Positions 22,525-34,862 of a stretch of DNA of 64,000 nt are shown here, in pieces; the stretch's first letter is position 1; each line of letters opens with the position of its first letter. The notes beneath the pieces are model-generated. The model saw only the letters and a program-made list of their open reading frames with translations, did no database searches and was not told the DNA's origin. Source of the DNA: Selaginella tamariscina (lineage: Eukaryota > Streptophyta > Lycopodiopsida > Selaginellales > Selaginellaceae). The stretch lies in assembly GCA_003024785.1 (NCBI GenBank), contig PUQB01000279.1, forward strand, positions 257,827-321,826, given 5' to 3'. Made by a program: the position numbers and the translations under genes.

Positions 22525-23288
22525 GTGATGGTGCCTAACAATTTATATCAACTAGTTTAGCTCACCAACTAAATTTAAATGTCAATTTTGGCAAAGGTTC
22601 TCAAAATACTAATGATATAAGGGCAAATCAAGGGTTTAAAGACTAAGCTAGATTTAATTGTTTTGAATACAACAGGGTTCAAATTTGTACTGGGGATGAT
22701 TGATTCCACAAGTATGTGATCCTCACGGAGTACCTAAAAGAGGGGAAACAATACGTGAGCAAGGTAGGATTGAAGCTCTCTAATCCTTGGAGGAGACGAG
22801 ATGAGGGGATTATGACAATTAAATTATACTCAAAACAAAGAAGGTTGTCAAAGGTTTTATTTGAAGGGCCAAGACGTGGCAACACATGGTTGCCAAGTGG
22901 CCATCTGGTGTCAACACTATGTGTGAACAACGTTAAGTCTTTCAAGACAACCCCAAGAGCCTAACTCAGATGTGCAAATAGGCACAAGACTTAGGATTCT
23001 ACCCTAAGTCCTTTAGAATGATTATTCCCCAAACTTTAAAAGATAATCCAAGTAGATTTTAGGATCATGCCTCAAAAGACCTAGACAGGCCTTGTATGAT
23101 AAAACTAAGGCATTATGACTTACCTTTTAAGAAATCACCCTCATCTAAGAGTACAACCCCTTTAGGGCGACAAGGGGCAGCTTACCAAACTAACCCCTAA
23201 AAGTTCAAGTGGCAAGTCATACCTTAAACCTAGGGTTAGTACTTAATAAAGACACAAGTGTGCACTATAGGTAGATATGAGTGTTCTA

Positions 23289-25806
23289 CACCGGAAAATG
23301 TAAAATAAACAAAGCAAAAAAACTATGCCTAATTTATAAATACTAGGGTAAAAAAATTTTGACTAACATACTAGGGGAAGTACTACGGGTCCAAGAACAA
23401 AGGTTGGTTTTGGGTTTGTAACATGTATAAAATTATGTTATAATTCATTAAATACAGTGAAAAAATATTTTATTTACTTCTTATTTAGATTATGTTTTTA
23501 TTTCACCATGGCATATGTAGTTTGATAGTAAGTTATACTCTGTAACTAAATTAAGGATAGTTTTCTACTTTGTAAATAAGGATAAAAAGAAAAAAATTTT
23601 TTAATTTAATATATCACAATAAAATTTATTTTAATTTTGATTATATCAGGAACGCACACCTATATATTATACTATACACACACACATACATCCTCCATGC
23701 AAACTCGATAATTATGGCTTAACAAAAGATATTTCATTTGAATTACATAATGTTTAACTTATGTGGTGTGTGTGTGTGAGAGAGAGACAAAAGAGGAGAG
23801 ATGCATTATAAATTTTGCGATCTGTTGAAATGATGTGCCTATGAATGTTTAATTCCATATATGTGCTTGTGTGTGTCTGTGGATGTGCATATGATGTGCC
23901 CATGTTGGTTTTTTTGTCTCTGAGTTTTATAATGTGGTTTAATGGTATATAACAAGCATGTGTGCATGCATAATTCATCTCTCTTTGTCCCTCTCTACAC
24001 ACATATATATAAATAATGTTTGTAAGATGTATAGACTCACATATTTAAATTAATAAGATATAATAGATATTTATGAAACTCTTAGTATATATATACATTA
24101 TACAGTTATTGTTCTTCGCTACTTATTTATAGATATTATATAAAATATTACATGTAATACACGTAAGCTAACCTAAATAGGGATCCTAGAATATGCTTTA
24201 GGGTTCTTTCTGTGAAGCGGCGGAGCGTGCTCCGCAGATCCGGCGGCATGGGTTTAGCTCTCCAAGATATGGCGCTGTGCAATATCAACGGTGGCCACTC
24301 AATCTGGTGAGTGGATTCATAGTTATACACTACCCCAAGAATATGCACTGATCATCATCCCAGCGAATACTACACTCGTAATGAAGCTCTCTTGTTTAGC
24401 GGACAGTTTCCACACCATCTGAACAGCAGGACCAACAAATGAAAGGAGCATCATCTCCATGGCCTCAGCCATCCATGACATGCCTGTGTACAGATTTCTA
24501 TGCAATGCCAACAAGGATAAGCTGTGCAATGGGTGGTCCGAGGTCCATGGACAGGCCCCGGAGAAGACCCAATTTGATCCTCCAGTGGGGAGAAACCGAC
24601 CCCTCCCCACCTCAGTGGTCAAGTACAAGCTGTCCGAGTCCAGCACTCTTGTTATCTGGAAAGGGGTATAGGACTCTAGTTCATCGATGTACAAACAGAT
24701 GCAGTCGTAAGTTTTTTGTTCTTCACACACACACCCACACACACTGTATGTATGGATAGTTCAGACAGTTATAATTCCTGTCTATACATATAAGCAAATT
24801 ATCATCTAAGTCTATATATGCATTTATACACGCAAACACAAACAGACATACACGTTATAAGTCTAAAAAATTAGAAAAAAAAGACAGGATGAATATGGTA
24901 TCTAATGACATGCATATATACTTGTTTTTTGTGTTTTGCACATCTGTATGTAATACACAACAGCTTTTAGAGAGAGAGAGAGCATACGGATGTACACGTG
25001 CATGTGCACTTGTACACTTGTGTGTGTGTGTGTGTGGCTTTGTATCACTTTATTGTTGTTCTACATGCTATTGATTTGTCATATGCAGGTGCTCCAGCAA
25101 ATAAAAGATGCAATGCAGGCTATGCTGTTGATGGAAGTAAGTTTTTTTATTTAAAAGTAAGTTTTATTTATTAAAGATTATGTAAGTCATCCTCGTAAAT
25201 ATTTGATTAAATTTTTGTAGCTATTCATCATTTGCCGGTCCTAGATTACTTGATACTTGTCAAAACTGCCTGATGTAGCTCCTCAAGGTATCAAATGTGA
25301 GGTTGGGCAAGTTGTCATCACAAGGTAAACAATGTCTGTTTGTTTATTGATTCATTAATTATTATTATATTATTACATACACACACATACTTAATTTGAA
25401 AGTTTACGTTTCTATTTAGATTGTAGGTCTTATGTTTATTAATTTTACTTAATATATTTTTCTTTGCAGAGGTTTAATCTACAGGCCTCGCGTGTGATTC
25501 ATGTGGTCGGCCCTGTTTACAAAGAGAAGAACAGAGAGGAGTCCGAGAAGATGTTAACCAAAGCCTATGTGTAAGTATTGCATTTCTTATTTCATTATGT
25601 ATTTATTCTTAAGTATGTACGTGTATATACTTATATACACAAATGTACATGCTTGATACGTCTTACTTGATTGTTTATTTGCTCACTATTTGGATGATGT
25701 TTCACTCACAGGGCCGCTTTGAATCTGGCAACATCAGAAGGCATTAAGTACATTGCCTTCCCGGCATTGTCTTGCGAGCTTTATGGGTAAAGCTCGCAAC
25801 TCTCTG

Positions 25807-25841
<35 letters not shown>

Positions 25842-26533
25842 TGTACAATGGCTTTCTTTTATCTAATATGTTTTGGTCAGTTATCACACACACACAGAGA
25901 GGAAGAACACAAGACATGTAGCTTAAAAGAACAACAGTTTTCAGCCGAGTTTATTATATATATTCCTATATAGCATACATACATGTATTCTAGATGTGTA
26001 TGCATTCATATATATCAGGATTGACAATATACGTATAGGCCTGTGCTTACTGCAATAATATTATAATAGCATATCTATCTATCTAGCTATACACACACAG
26101 TATAACTGTGTGAATCCTGTTTAGATTAGTTTCTTTTCTTGCAGAGGCCTCGTTGATGCAGAACCTCATGCATGAAGAAACGCTTCCGAAAGGTGGACTG
26201 GTGTGTGTGTGAGAGAGAGGGGGATCACCAGAAATCAATAATGTTTATTATTTTTAATTTAATTAATGAAAGTTAAAGAGTTTTTATTAAGTACAATTAA
26301 AATCAATAAATTTAAAATTAAATAAAATAAATTATATAGAAACAAATAGAAATTATTACTGTATAAACAGGGTAAAAACAAAATAATATTATAACGTATA
26401 TTAACTATGTAAAAAAACAAACCAATGTTCGACCCCTAGTATGTTAACTGTTTTTACAAAAACAAAGGTTTGTTTTCTAAAGATGTTTTTACCCTAAAAA
26501 TAACAAAAACTAGGGGTTTACATTTTTCCGGTG
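23289..26533. mobile_element. 3.2-kb terminal-inverted-repeat DNA element with captured macrodomain gene
   Basis: Ends are CACCGGAAAATGTAAA at 23289 and TTTACATTTTTCCGGTG at 26533, inverted with one indel. Both are flanked by CTA (23286-23288 and 26534-26536), and the split LTR-A reads through when the insert is removed. A 3-bp duplication fits CACTA/EnSpm-like or PIF/Harbinger-like elements; the CACCG end does not settle which. No transposase is seen inside, so it is non-autonomous. It contains microsatellites and a macrodomain gene with introns. Confidence 0.85.
24459..26175 (+). pseudogene. Macrodomain (ADP-ribose-binding) gene captured in the DNA element
   Basis: Exons on the plus strand spell a plant-type macrodomain. 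Exon 1 (24459-24710) has KYKLSESSTLVIWKG and then DVQTDAV in another frame. Later come ANKRCNAGYAVDG (25090-25133), AIHHLPGP-like then KCEVGQVVITR (25220-25324), VIHVVGPVYK (about 25496-25570), ALNLATSEGIKYIAFPALSC (25712-25789) and a last short exon near 26145. The family binds or hydrolyses ADP-ribose derivatives. Order and exon borders with GT/AG match a normal intron-containing gene, so it was picked up as genomic DNA. Frameshifts (for example one extra T near 25496) and a partial 3' end suggest a non-functional copy, unless the indels are sequencing errors. Confidence 0.8.
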
Positions 26534-28252
26534 CTACTAACAAACTCCTTAAGGCTAAGTTTGAATAATCCTAAGTACAAGACCTTGTGAATGCTTCATA
26601 AAAGGGCTCTTGCTAATGAGCTTAGGTTGTTCAACCCCTGGATCCCAAAGAGAACACCCCCTAGCCAAGTGCATTAATATCACACCCAATACCTAACCTC
26701 CCTTGAGTTAAAGGCTTAGCATCATGATGCAAGCACAAGCACACCTACTTGCTAGAGTATCCAATCCCTCAATGTTAAGCATGTGAGACAATCCTAAAGG
26801 GTGTGCCTCAAGTGTTGTACCATGTGCCATTTAGTCTAGTGTGACATTATCATAATTTTTATTATGACTTCTCCTTCTTTGGACATTGAATGTTTACTTA
26901 CTGTACTATGTTGATGAATCTTAGATGTAGTAGGAAATAGGCCTGCTTAATGCACTTGGGTATTTGGTTGATGGTCCAATCAGGTGTCATTAGGTATTTG
27001 TAGAAAAATCTAGGCAAAGTTAGAACTTGCCATATAAAAAACTCTCCCTCAATTTTGACATCCCAATTAAGTTTATAAGTTAATGCAGATGAGTTTGACA
27101 TGTTAAATAGAGTTAGGAACACCCTTAGGGTTGACCTAACCCTAGTTTTTCCTAACTCACATCTAAAATCCCACCCCTTGAGTAGGATTAGGGGTAGAAG
27201 TTAGGTTAGTTGAAAACTTGTCACAACCTTTCCCTCTCCCCTTAAGCCAACTAGGCAAAGGCCAATTGGTGTTTTAAAAGGGCCAATTAGTGTCAGAGTT
27301 TTTACCTGGTGCCACAAAGGCGGCTTGTTATGTGCCAACCTTAGAATCTCTCTCTTGGAAACCCCACGAAATCTGGTAAAGTAACTCGTGTTAAGAACCC
27401 GACCCTTAGGAACTTAAGCCCCTAGCTAACCAAGTGCACGAACGAGGCTCACTTGTGAATTAGGACACGCGGACTAGCCGAGCTAATGGGTATCGTTCCT
27501 AGCTTGGCGTGGTTGAGGCAGCCGGAGCAAGGCCTCAACCACTAGTTTTGCGGAACGTGAACTCGGGCAACGCCTTTGAGCTTGCGAGCATGTTTTTGGG
27601 CCAAGGAATCTGACTAACTCCTTAGAAGTACTCTCATCACAAAGGCGCGATCCTGTCAACGATAAGGATAGTTTAACCCAAAGGTGAGACGTACTCTTAT
27701 TGTATGGTATTTAAGGCAGCACAAAGAGGTTACGCCTTGACGACACAAGCTTAGCTTGCACCGGTAGGAGGTTAACGAGCTCTCTTTTGAACCCAGGAAG
27801 CCTCACTACATATACTCTACCCTTATTTATGTGATGGACCCCCCCTTGTTTACCTAAGTGAGTAAGTGGGCTGGCACGGAAATGTTAGCCCTTAGAGAAA
27901 ATGGTTGTCCTAACCTAACCCTAAACTAACCACTAGGGGGAGGTTAGGGCGTGGGTTAGGGCAACCCTAGGTTAGCTCAACCCTAGGGTGTCCCTACCCT
28001 TATTTAACAAGCTATACTTTTTAACAGAACACCTACTTTGGAATGTCAAATCGGGGGAGAGTTTTCTAGAAGGAAGTACTACCTTCGCCTAGAGTTTCTC
28101 GAGGTACTTAGTGACAGCCGGCCGGACTACCCCTAAACACCTAAGTGCACTAAGCGGGGTTGTTTCTCACTACAACTAGGGTTCGTCACACAACTTGGTA
28201 GTACAACAGTCAAACCCAAAGTAAAGGGCGAGTCATAGTAAAAACTATGACA

Positions 28253-28566
28253 CCCTTAGTCATGATGACCCAGTTACGCTTGAGTCTTTTTATCCACATA
28301 TCCCACATTCCATAATCTTTACCCGAGTAATCAACCCACCATGTTAAAATTATGACACTGTCCACCCATTTGAGAAAGTGGATGCCTTCATCCACAGACT
28401 CAAGGGTTGCTACTATGCCTTCCTCCAAAAGGTGCAGCTTAAAGGTGGTCCCAGAGATGCTAAGCTTAGTTTGCACCTGCTCAGAGGCGATTCTCACATT
28501 GTGTTGCTGAGTCTTTTGCCCACATATCCCACATATCCCACAATCTTTACCCAAGTAGTCAACCCA
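28253..28566. other. Short internal segment between two LTR-A copies
   Basis: About 314 bp between the end of one LTR-A (28252) and a 5'-truncated second LTR-A (28567). It contains a partly duplicated unit (CCACATATCCCACA... with ACCCAAGTAGTCAACCCACC, seen at both ends). It may be the deleted interior of an LTR-A element. No primer-binding site or gene is recognised. Confidence 0.45.
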
Positions 28567-29164
28567 CCAGGTGAGCAACACTAAGTCTTTTAAGATGACC
28601 CAAGAGTTTGACTTAGATGCCCTAATTAGGTGGAAGGCTCAAAGTCCTATTCTAAATCCCTTAAACTGACTATCCCTCCAACCCTAGAGGATAACTTAAG
28701 TAGACTTTAGGATCCTTTCCAGTAAACCTACACATGCTCATGCCCTACCTCACCAAGGAGATGATGTGCATACCCTCGTGACATAACTAAGGCATCGTCA
28801 CTTACCCTTGAGGAATCACCCATCCAGGCATACAACCCTTTAGGGCGATAGGTACCCTGAACTGTGACTAACCCTTGAGGCTAGACTTAAGGTTAGTACT
28901 TAGTGAGGACTCGAGTGTTCTGTTAAGTAAACTCTCAAGGCTAGTTTGGATAACCCTAAGTACATGACCTTGTGAGTGCCTCATGAAAAGGGCTTTTACT
29001 AATGAGCTTATAGGTTGTTCAACCCTTAGATCCTCCTAGCCATGTGTGCCAAGCACACCTAGTTTACAAATCCTAACCTGCCTTGAGCTCATGCCCAAGG
29101 CTTAGCACTAGTGCGAGCACGAGCATGCATGTTTGCTAGAGCATCAATCTCTTGGTGACAAACT

Positions 29165-29542
29165 TGTCACGACCTTGTGCAAAGGGCGAAACCTTTAGAA
29201 CAAGGACGGACCTTTAAGCTGAAAGAAGGAGATTATATTCAAGAGAGAAATGAATACAAAATGAAACACAAGGTCGAAGACTAGTGTTGAATGATTATGA
29301 GAAATCTAGAACTAGAACCTATTTATATTCTGAAGTTCTGAGGATTGTGTGGTCCACAACTGGTCTGGAATGTATGGTCCACAACTGGTCTGGAACATGC
29401 GTATGAATATACGCCTTGCTGTTGATGGTTGTAATTCAACATCTAGGATCAATATGACAAGTTGGCTAACACATATGTATGTTAGCGGAAAGGTCTTGGG
29501 TTCAAGTTCTGTGAAAGGTAAAAATAACTCATAATCCTTACA
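29165..29542 (-). repeat. LTR of element B (3' LTR in element sense)
   Basis: Direct repeat partner of 34484-34862. Contains ACACATATGTATGTTAGCGG and GTATGAATATACGCCTTGCT blocks shared with the other LTR-B copies in the window. Confidence 0.85.
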
Positions 29543-29559
29543 CTATCCTCCTATCACGT

Positions 29560-30900
29560 CAATAGTCCAGGTTTTAGGAGCATGAACAAGCTTGGAGTCA
29601 AGAATTGTAGGATATCGATGATAGAACTTCGACAACAAGATTAGGAGCATGAACAAGCTTGGAGTCAAGAATTGCAGTAAGCGTCACTAGTCCAGGTTTT
29701 GCATATCACGTCAATAGTCCAGGTTTTAGGAGCATGAACAAGCTTGGAGTCAGAATTGCAGGGATTCGATGATAGAACTTGAACAACAAGATTAGGAGCA
29801 TGAACAAAGCTTGGAGTCAAGAATTGCAGTAAGCGTCACTAGTCCAGCTTTTGCAGGATATCGATGATGGAACTCGATAGAAATCAGGAACTTGACAACA
29901 AGATCAAGAGCATGAAACAAGCTTGGAGTCAAGAATTGCAGCAAGCGTCACTAGTCCAGGTTTTGCAGGATATCGATTGATGGAACTCGATAAGAAGATC
30001 AGGAACTTGACAACAAGATCAGGAGCATGAACAAGCTTGGAGTCAAGAATTGCAGCAAGTGTCACTAGTCCAGGTTTTGCGGGATATCGATGATGGAACT
30101 CGACAACAAGATCAGGAGCATGAACAAGCTTAGAATCAAGAATTGCAGTAAACCTCAAACTCAGCAACAAGATCAGGAGCATGAACAAACTTGGAGTCAA
30201 GAATTGCAGCAACCTCAACCCAGTAATTGTAACCAAAGGAGGTGGTGGAAGAAGTCGGCCGGGTTTAGAAGGAACATGATAAGCTCCAACAAAGGAACAT
30301 TGATAAGGCTCCAACAAAGAAACATGAAACTCGGCAACAAGATCAGGAGCATGAACAAACTTGCAGCGGATGTTGGTGGAAGCTTGAGACAAAACGTCAC
30401 ATCAGAGAGTCTCTCGATGATGCGAAATGGACCCAAGCGTTGATAATCCAGCTTGTCACAAGACGTGTGGTTGGCCAGCAACTGTAACTGGAGGAGGTGG
30501 TGGAAGAAGTTAGACGGGTTCAAAAGGAGCATGATAAGGCTCCAACAAAGAAACATGGAACACGGGATGGATCCGGATGGTTGGTGGAAGCTCGAGACAA
30601 AACGTCACATCAGAGAGTCTCTTGATGATGCGAAATGGGCCCAAGCGTTGATAGTATAGCTTGTCACAGGGACGTGTGGTTGGCCAACAACTATAACTGG
30701 AGGAGGTGGTGGAAGAAGTCGGACGGGTTCAGAAGAAGCATGATAAGGCTTCAACAAAGAAACATGGAACACAGGATGGATCCGGATAGTTGGTGGAAGC
30801 TTGAGATGAAATGTCACATCAGAGAGTCTCTTGATGATGCGAAATGGGCCCAAGCGTTGATAATCCAATTTGTCACAGGGATGTGTGGTTGGCCAATGAC
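29560..30900. repeat. Local tandem expansions at the integrase/chromodomain end of element B
   Basis: From about 29560 to 30190 a unit of roughly 70-140 bases is repeated several times; it contains GGAGCATGAACAAGCTTGGA, GTCAAGAATTGCAG and GTCACTAGTCCAGGTTTTGC. From about 30160 to 30900 a unit of about 205 bases is repeated three to four times; it contains ACATCAGAGAGTCTCTTGAT and GGAGGAGGTGGTGGAAGAAG. Both derive from the 3' part of pol: minus-strand frames repeat ILDSKL and AKPGLVTLA. Confidence 0.8.
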
Positions 30901-33900
30901 GCCGGAGGAGCCACACTTGGTCACCAATTGTGAATGCTGGAGGAGAGGAACGGGAATGATCAGTAGATTGTTGTTGCAAATCCTGAGCATGTTGAAAATG
31001 ATGCTGCACTTCTTCATGGACCTGTTGGAGATGCTCAACACAATCATCGGCAGCAGTGGTAAAACCAAGAACCACGGGCAAGCTGTAGGACCAGTGAGGA
31101 TGAACACCAGAGAACGCGAAAAATGGAGACACACCTATGGATGAGTGTGCTATGTTGTTGTACGCGAACTCGGTAGCAAGAAGGAGACCGACCTAATCAT
31201 CTTGCAGATGAGAAATGAAACACTGGAGATATTATTCTAGAGTCTGAATCGTGCGCTTCGTTGGCCATCTATTTCAGGATGATGTGCAGTAGACAGCTCC
31301 TGGTGATATGTAACCGATTTAGGAATCTCTGCCAAAATGCCAAAGTGAACTGGGGACCTCGATCAGTGACAAGTTCATCAGGAAAACCATGAAGACGGAA
31401 CACCTCCCGGTACACTAGATCTGCAGCATCAGGACCCGAACATGTCTTGTTGCAAGGAACAAAGTGCCCCGTCTTAGAGAATCAATCAACAATGACTAGG
31501 ACAGCATCAAACCCTCTAGAAGGCAGTAAATCAATGAGGAAATCCATGGTGATGGATGACCATGGCCGCTGAGCAATAGGAAGAGGCTGTAGTAGTCCAA
31601 CCGGTCGATGACGAGGAAGCTTTGTACGCTGGCACGTGTCACAAGATGCACAAATCTCTCAACATACACGCGAAGCCGAGGCCACCAGAACCCGTTGTAC
31701 CAGCTCGATCGTCTTTCGAATGCCAAAATGTCCTGCAGCTGTGTTGTCATGGCATGTTGGACAGCTCGCAACCTCAGTTCTCCGTCGGAACATAGATTTG
31801 GATGTGGTGGTACAGCAACCCATTATGAAGATGGAAAGCAGCATAATCTCGTAGTTGTGACCCTGAAGACAATGGCTGAACTCGTCGAACATGTGCAAGG
31901 ACATCACGAGCAAACTCGTCTTGAGGGAGATTTTCTCGGATTAGATAAAAAAAAGTGTCAACTGGAGCAGAAGAACGGGAAAGTGCTTTACCAACAACTG
32001 GTCGGAGCTCAGGATGACTTGTTCTTGTTGATCAAATCGGATTTCACCTAGTACTGGAGCTAGGTAACTGCGACAAGATAAGCATCTGCTTTGCCATTTA
32101 GACGACCGACGATGAATAATCACGTATCGGAACCGGGACAAAGACTGTGCCCATCGCCTGACGCGATTGAGAACTCGTGTTGTTGCCAGTACTGGAGGTT
32201 CTTGTGATCACAATACACCTTAACCACATGTGGGAACCTTCAAGGAATCTGCGCCACTCCTCAAAGGCATGACGATCGCCAGCAGCTCCTTGTTGTAGAC
32301 ATCGTAGTTGATCTCAGGTGCAGTGAACTTGCGAATGGAAAGCAATGGGATGGAGAAGATGATCTGGACCTTCCTGGGACAACACTCCACCAATGGCGAA
32401 GTAGAGGCATCAGCTTCCACGAAATATGGCTTCGCAGGGTCAGGATGGATAAGAACAGGTGCCGAGGTGAACGCCTTCTTTAGGAACTCAAACGCCTCCT
32501 CAGCCTCAGAGGACCAGACAAATGGAACATCCTTGCCAGTCAACTTCGTCAATGGCAATGCAATTTGGAGAAATCCCGAACGAAACGTCGATAGAAGTTC
32601 GCAAACCCGAGGAAACATGAACATCAAACATTTGATGGTTCTCCCACTCCAATACAGTCCGGACTTTTGCAGGATCCATGTGAACACCTTCAGCTGAAAT
32701 GATGTACCCCAGGAACTCGACAGACTGCTGACTAAAAGAGCACTTCTCCAACTTGGCAAACAAGTGGTGCTTGAAGCCTCTCCAAGACTAACCGTACATG
32801 CCGTTTGTTCTTCTCGAGTCTTGGAAAATATCAGGATGTCGTCTAGGTACATGATGACAAACAAATCCAAGAAGTCCCGGAAAATATCGTTAGCCATGTT
32901 GGAACAAGCAGGTGCATTTGTCAGCCGAATGCATTACTACGTACTCGAAATGTCCGTAGCGTGTAGGAAGCTATTTTCCACTCATCCCTTCTCGAATTCG
33001 GATGAGATTGTACGCTCCTCTTAAATCGATCTTTGTGAAATACCAAGCACCAGAAAGACACTCGAGCATGTTGGAGACGAGTGGGAGAGGATACTTGTTT
33101 GGAATGGTGACCTTGTTCAGATCCTGGCAGTCCACCACGAGCCGAAGACTTCCATCCTTCTTGAAAACAAAGAATACTGGAGCACGAGCCGATGATCGCG
33201 AATGACGGATAAACCGGTGACAAGATTCTCCTCAATGTATTTCCTCAATGTCTCCAACTTTGTCGGTGAAAGACCATAGGCAGAAGCTTTCCTTTTGTCG
33301 AAGACGTCTGCGAAATCGACATACTGCTTTGGTAAGGTAGGAGGAACAAGAACAGAAACATTCTTAGTAGAGCAGGGATAGACTTTGATTGTGAACACAG
33401 ACGCTGGGTCATGTCGGCTATCTTTCTTGAACTGCTTCAAGGTAATATGCGAGACTTGAAGCGGAGGAGGAAATTGGAACAGGATTGGAATCAAAGAGTG
33501 TGGCCGGAGTTGAAACAGTTAGGAAACTGTTCATGAAACGTTCTCTCCAACCAGGATCCACCAACTCGATCCACGGCAAACCAAGGATAATCGTAGAGTC
33601 CAGAATAAAAACAACACTATAGGAGATGTTGCACACATCACCGCAAGCAACGACCTATACGGGTTGTTGATGAACGAGATATCAAATCTGGAGCGGTAAT
33701 AAATGAACTAGGTCTTCAACGGATGTAGACGAATCCCGTGCTTGATAACAAAATTCTTGTCAATGAAATTTGTGTTCACTCCGCTATCCATCAAAGCTTT
33801 ACCAGAGAACTCTACCTCTTGCTCTTCAGTTGCACCAGAACATGGAACGGCTTGCACACCTTTGTGGATGGAATGGATCTAACATGTCTTTGATCTCGTC

Positions 33901-34477
33901 CTGCAACCCCAACCGGAAAAACCTCCTTGAGAGCACGATCTCCCCAGGTGACATCACAAGCAAAGAGTTGGAACTTTGACGTGTACTCTACTACCGACAT
34001 ACCCCCTTAGTGAAGCTGGCAGAGTTTGGTGATGGTAGCACTCTCATGATCCACGTCACTGAACATCGTCGTGAACCATTCCACAAACTCCTCAAAATTC
34101 TCCAACAAGGCTGAGAATCACGAAAGAGCAGAATCGGAAAGCAGCGACCCGATCAATCCAACCTTAATAGGTTCTGTGTTGTAGCACCTCGGCTGCATCA
34201 CGATTCGCAGACGAACTTGATTGAGAAAACCTCAGAACTTTGATTGGGTACCATCGAACTTTTCGGGCATGTTTAATCTTCGGCTCTAGAGAATTTGCAC
34301 GTTGTCAGAGCTGATCTCTCTCCAAGTGTAGTTGTTCAATATGCTGCTAGAGGACAGCAACTTGCTCACGAAGAGCATGCTCGGACATGATGAATCAAAG
34401 AAAAAAATTGAAGAAAGAAGAAAGAAAATGGGATCAATGACAAGCGGGAGCAGAAGCTTGTCACTACCTGAGAACAT
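30200..34477 (-). pseudogene. gag-pol of element B, degraded
   Basis: In minus-strand order: a gag-like segment with VVEYTSKFQLFA (about 34000-33960), a protease-end motif TIILGLPW (about 33580), reverse transcriptase with MANDIFRDFLDLF and YLDDILIFSK (about 32897-32820), an FLGY block and an RNase H start with FVEADAS (about 32430), integrase pieces (31771-31496) and a GVHPHW segment (about 31115). At least eight frame changes separate these. Beyond about 30900 the C-terminal part becomes tandemly repeated. Confidence 0.8.
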
Positions 34478-34483
34478 TCAAAC

Positions 34484-34862
34484 TGTCACGACCTTGGTGC
34501 AAAGGGCAAAACCTTTAGAACAAGGGTGGAACCTTTGAGCTGAAAGAGGAGATTGTATTCAAGAGAAATGAATACAAAATGAAACACAAAGCCAAAGATT
34601 AGTGTTGAATAATTCTGAAAAACCTAGAACTAGAACCCTGTTTATATATCTAAGGTCATGAGGATTGTGTGGTCCATAACTGGTCTGGAATGTGTGGTCC
34701 ACAACTAGTCTGGAACATGCGTATGAATACACGCCTTGCTGTTGATGGTGTAATTCAGCATCCAGGATCATACGGACAAGTTGGTTAATACATATGTGTG
34801 TTAGTGGAAAGGTCTCAGGTTTCAAGTCCTGTGAAAGGCAAAAAATAACCCTGATCCTTACA
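34484..34862 (-). repeat. LTR of element B (5' LTR in element sense)
   Basis: Direct repeat partner of 29165-29542. The element interior begins just below 34484 on the minus strand. I found no clear tRNA-type primer-binding site there. Confidence 0.85.

Larger units (their letters stand above)
22846..28252 (+). repeat. LTR-A copy, split by a DNA transposon
   Basis: Starts TGTCAAAGG and ends AAAACTATGACA, the same ends as the solo LTR-A at 40297-42054, with matching content in the same order. Bases 23289-26533 are an inserted DNA element, leaving about 2.16 kb of LTR. No matching target duplication flanks it, so it may be one LTR of a longer element whose internal part is 28253-28566. Confidence 0.75.
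29165..34862 (-). mobile_element. Ty3/gypsy retrotransposon (element B)
   Basis: The two LTRs (29165-29542 and 34484-34862, 378 and 379 bp) are direct repeats beginning TGTCACGACC and ending ATCCTTACA on the plus strand. The polyprotein runs on the minus strand, so in element sense the LTR starts TGTAAGGAT and ends GGTCGTGACA. Flanks are AAACT and AACAC, so the target duplication is eroded or miscalled. Domain order gag-PR-RT-RNase H-integrase places it in Ty3/gypsy. It is full of frameshifts and its integrase end is locally expanded. Confidence 0.85.
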
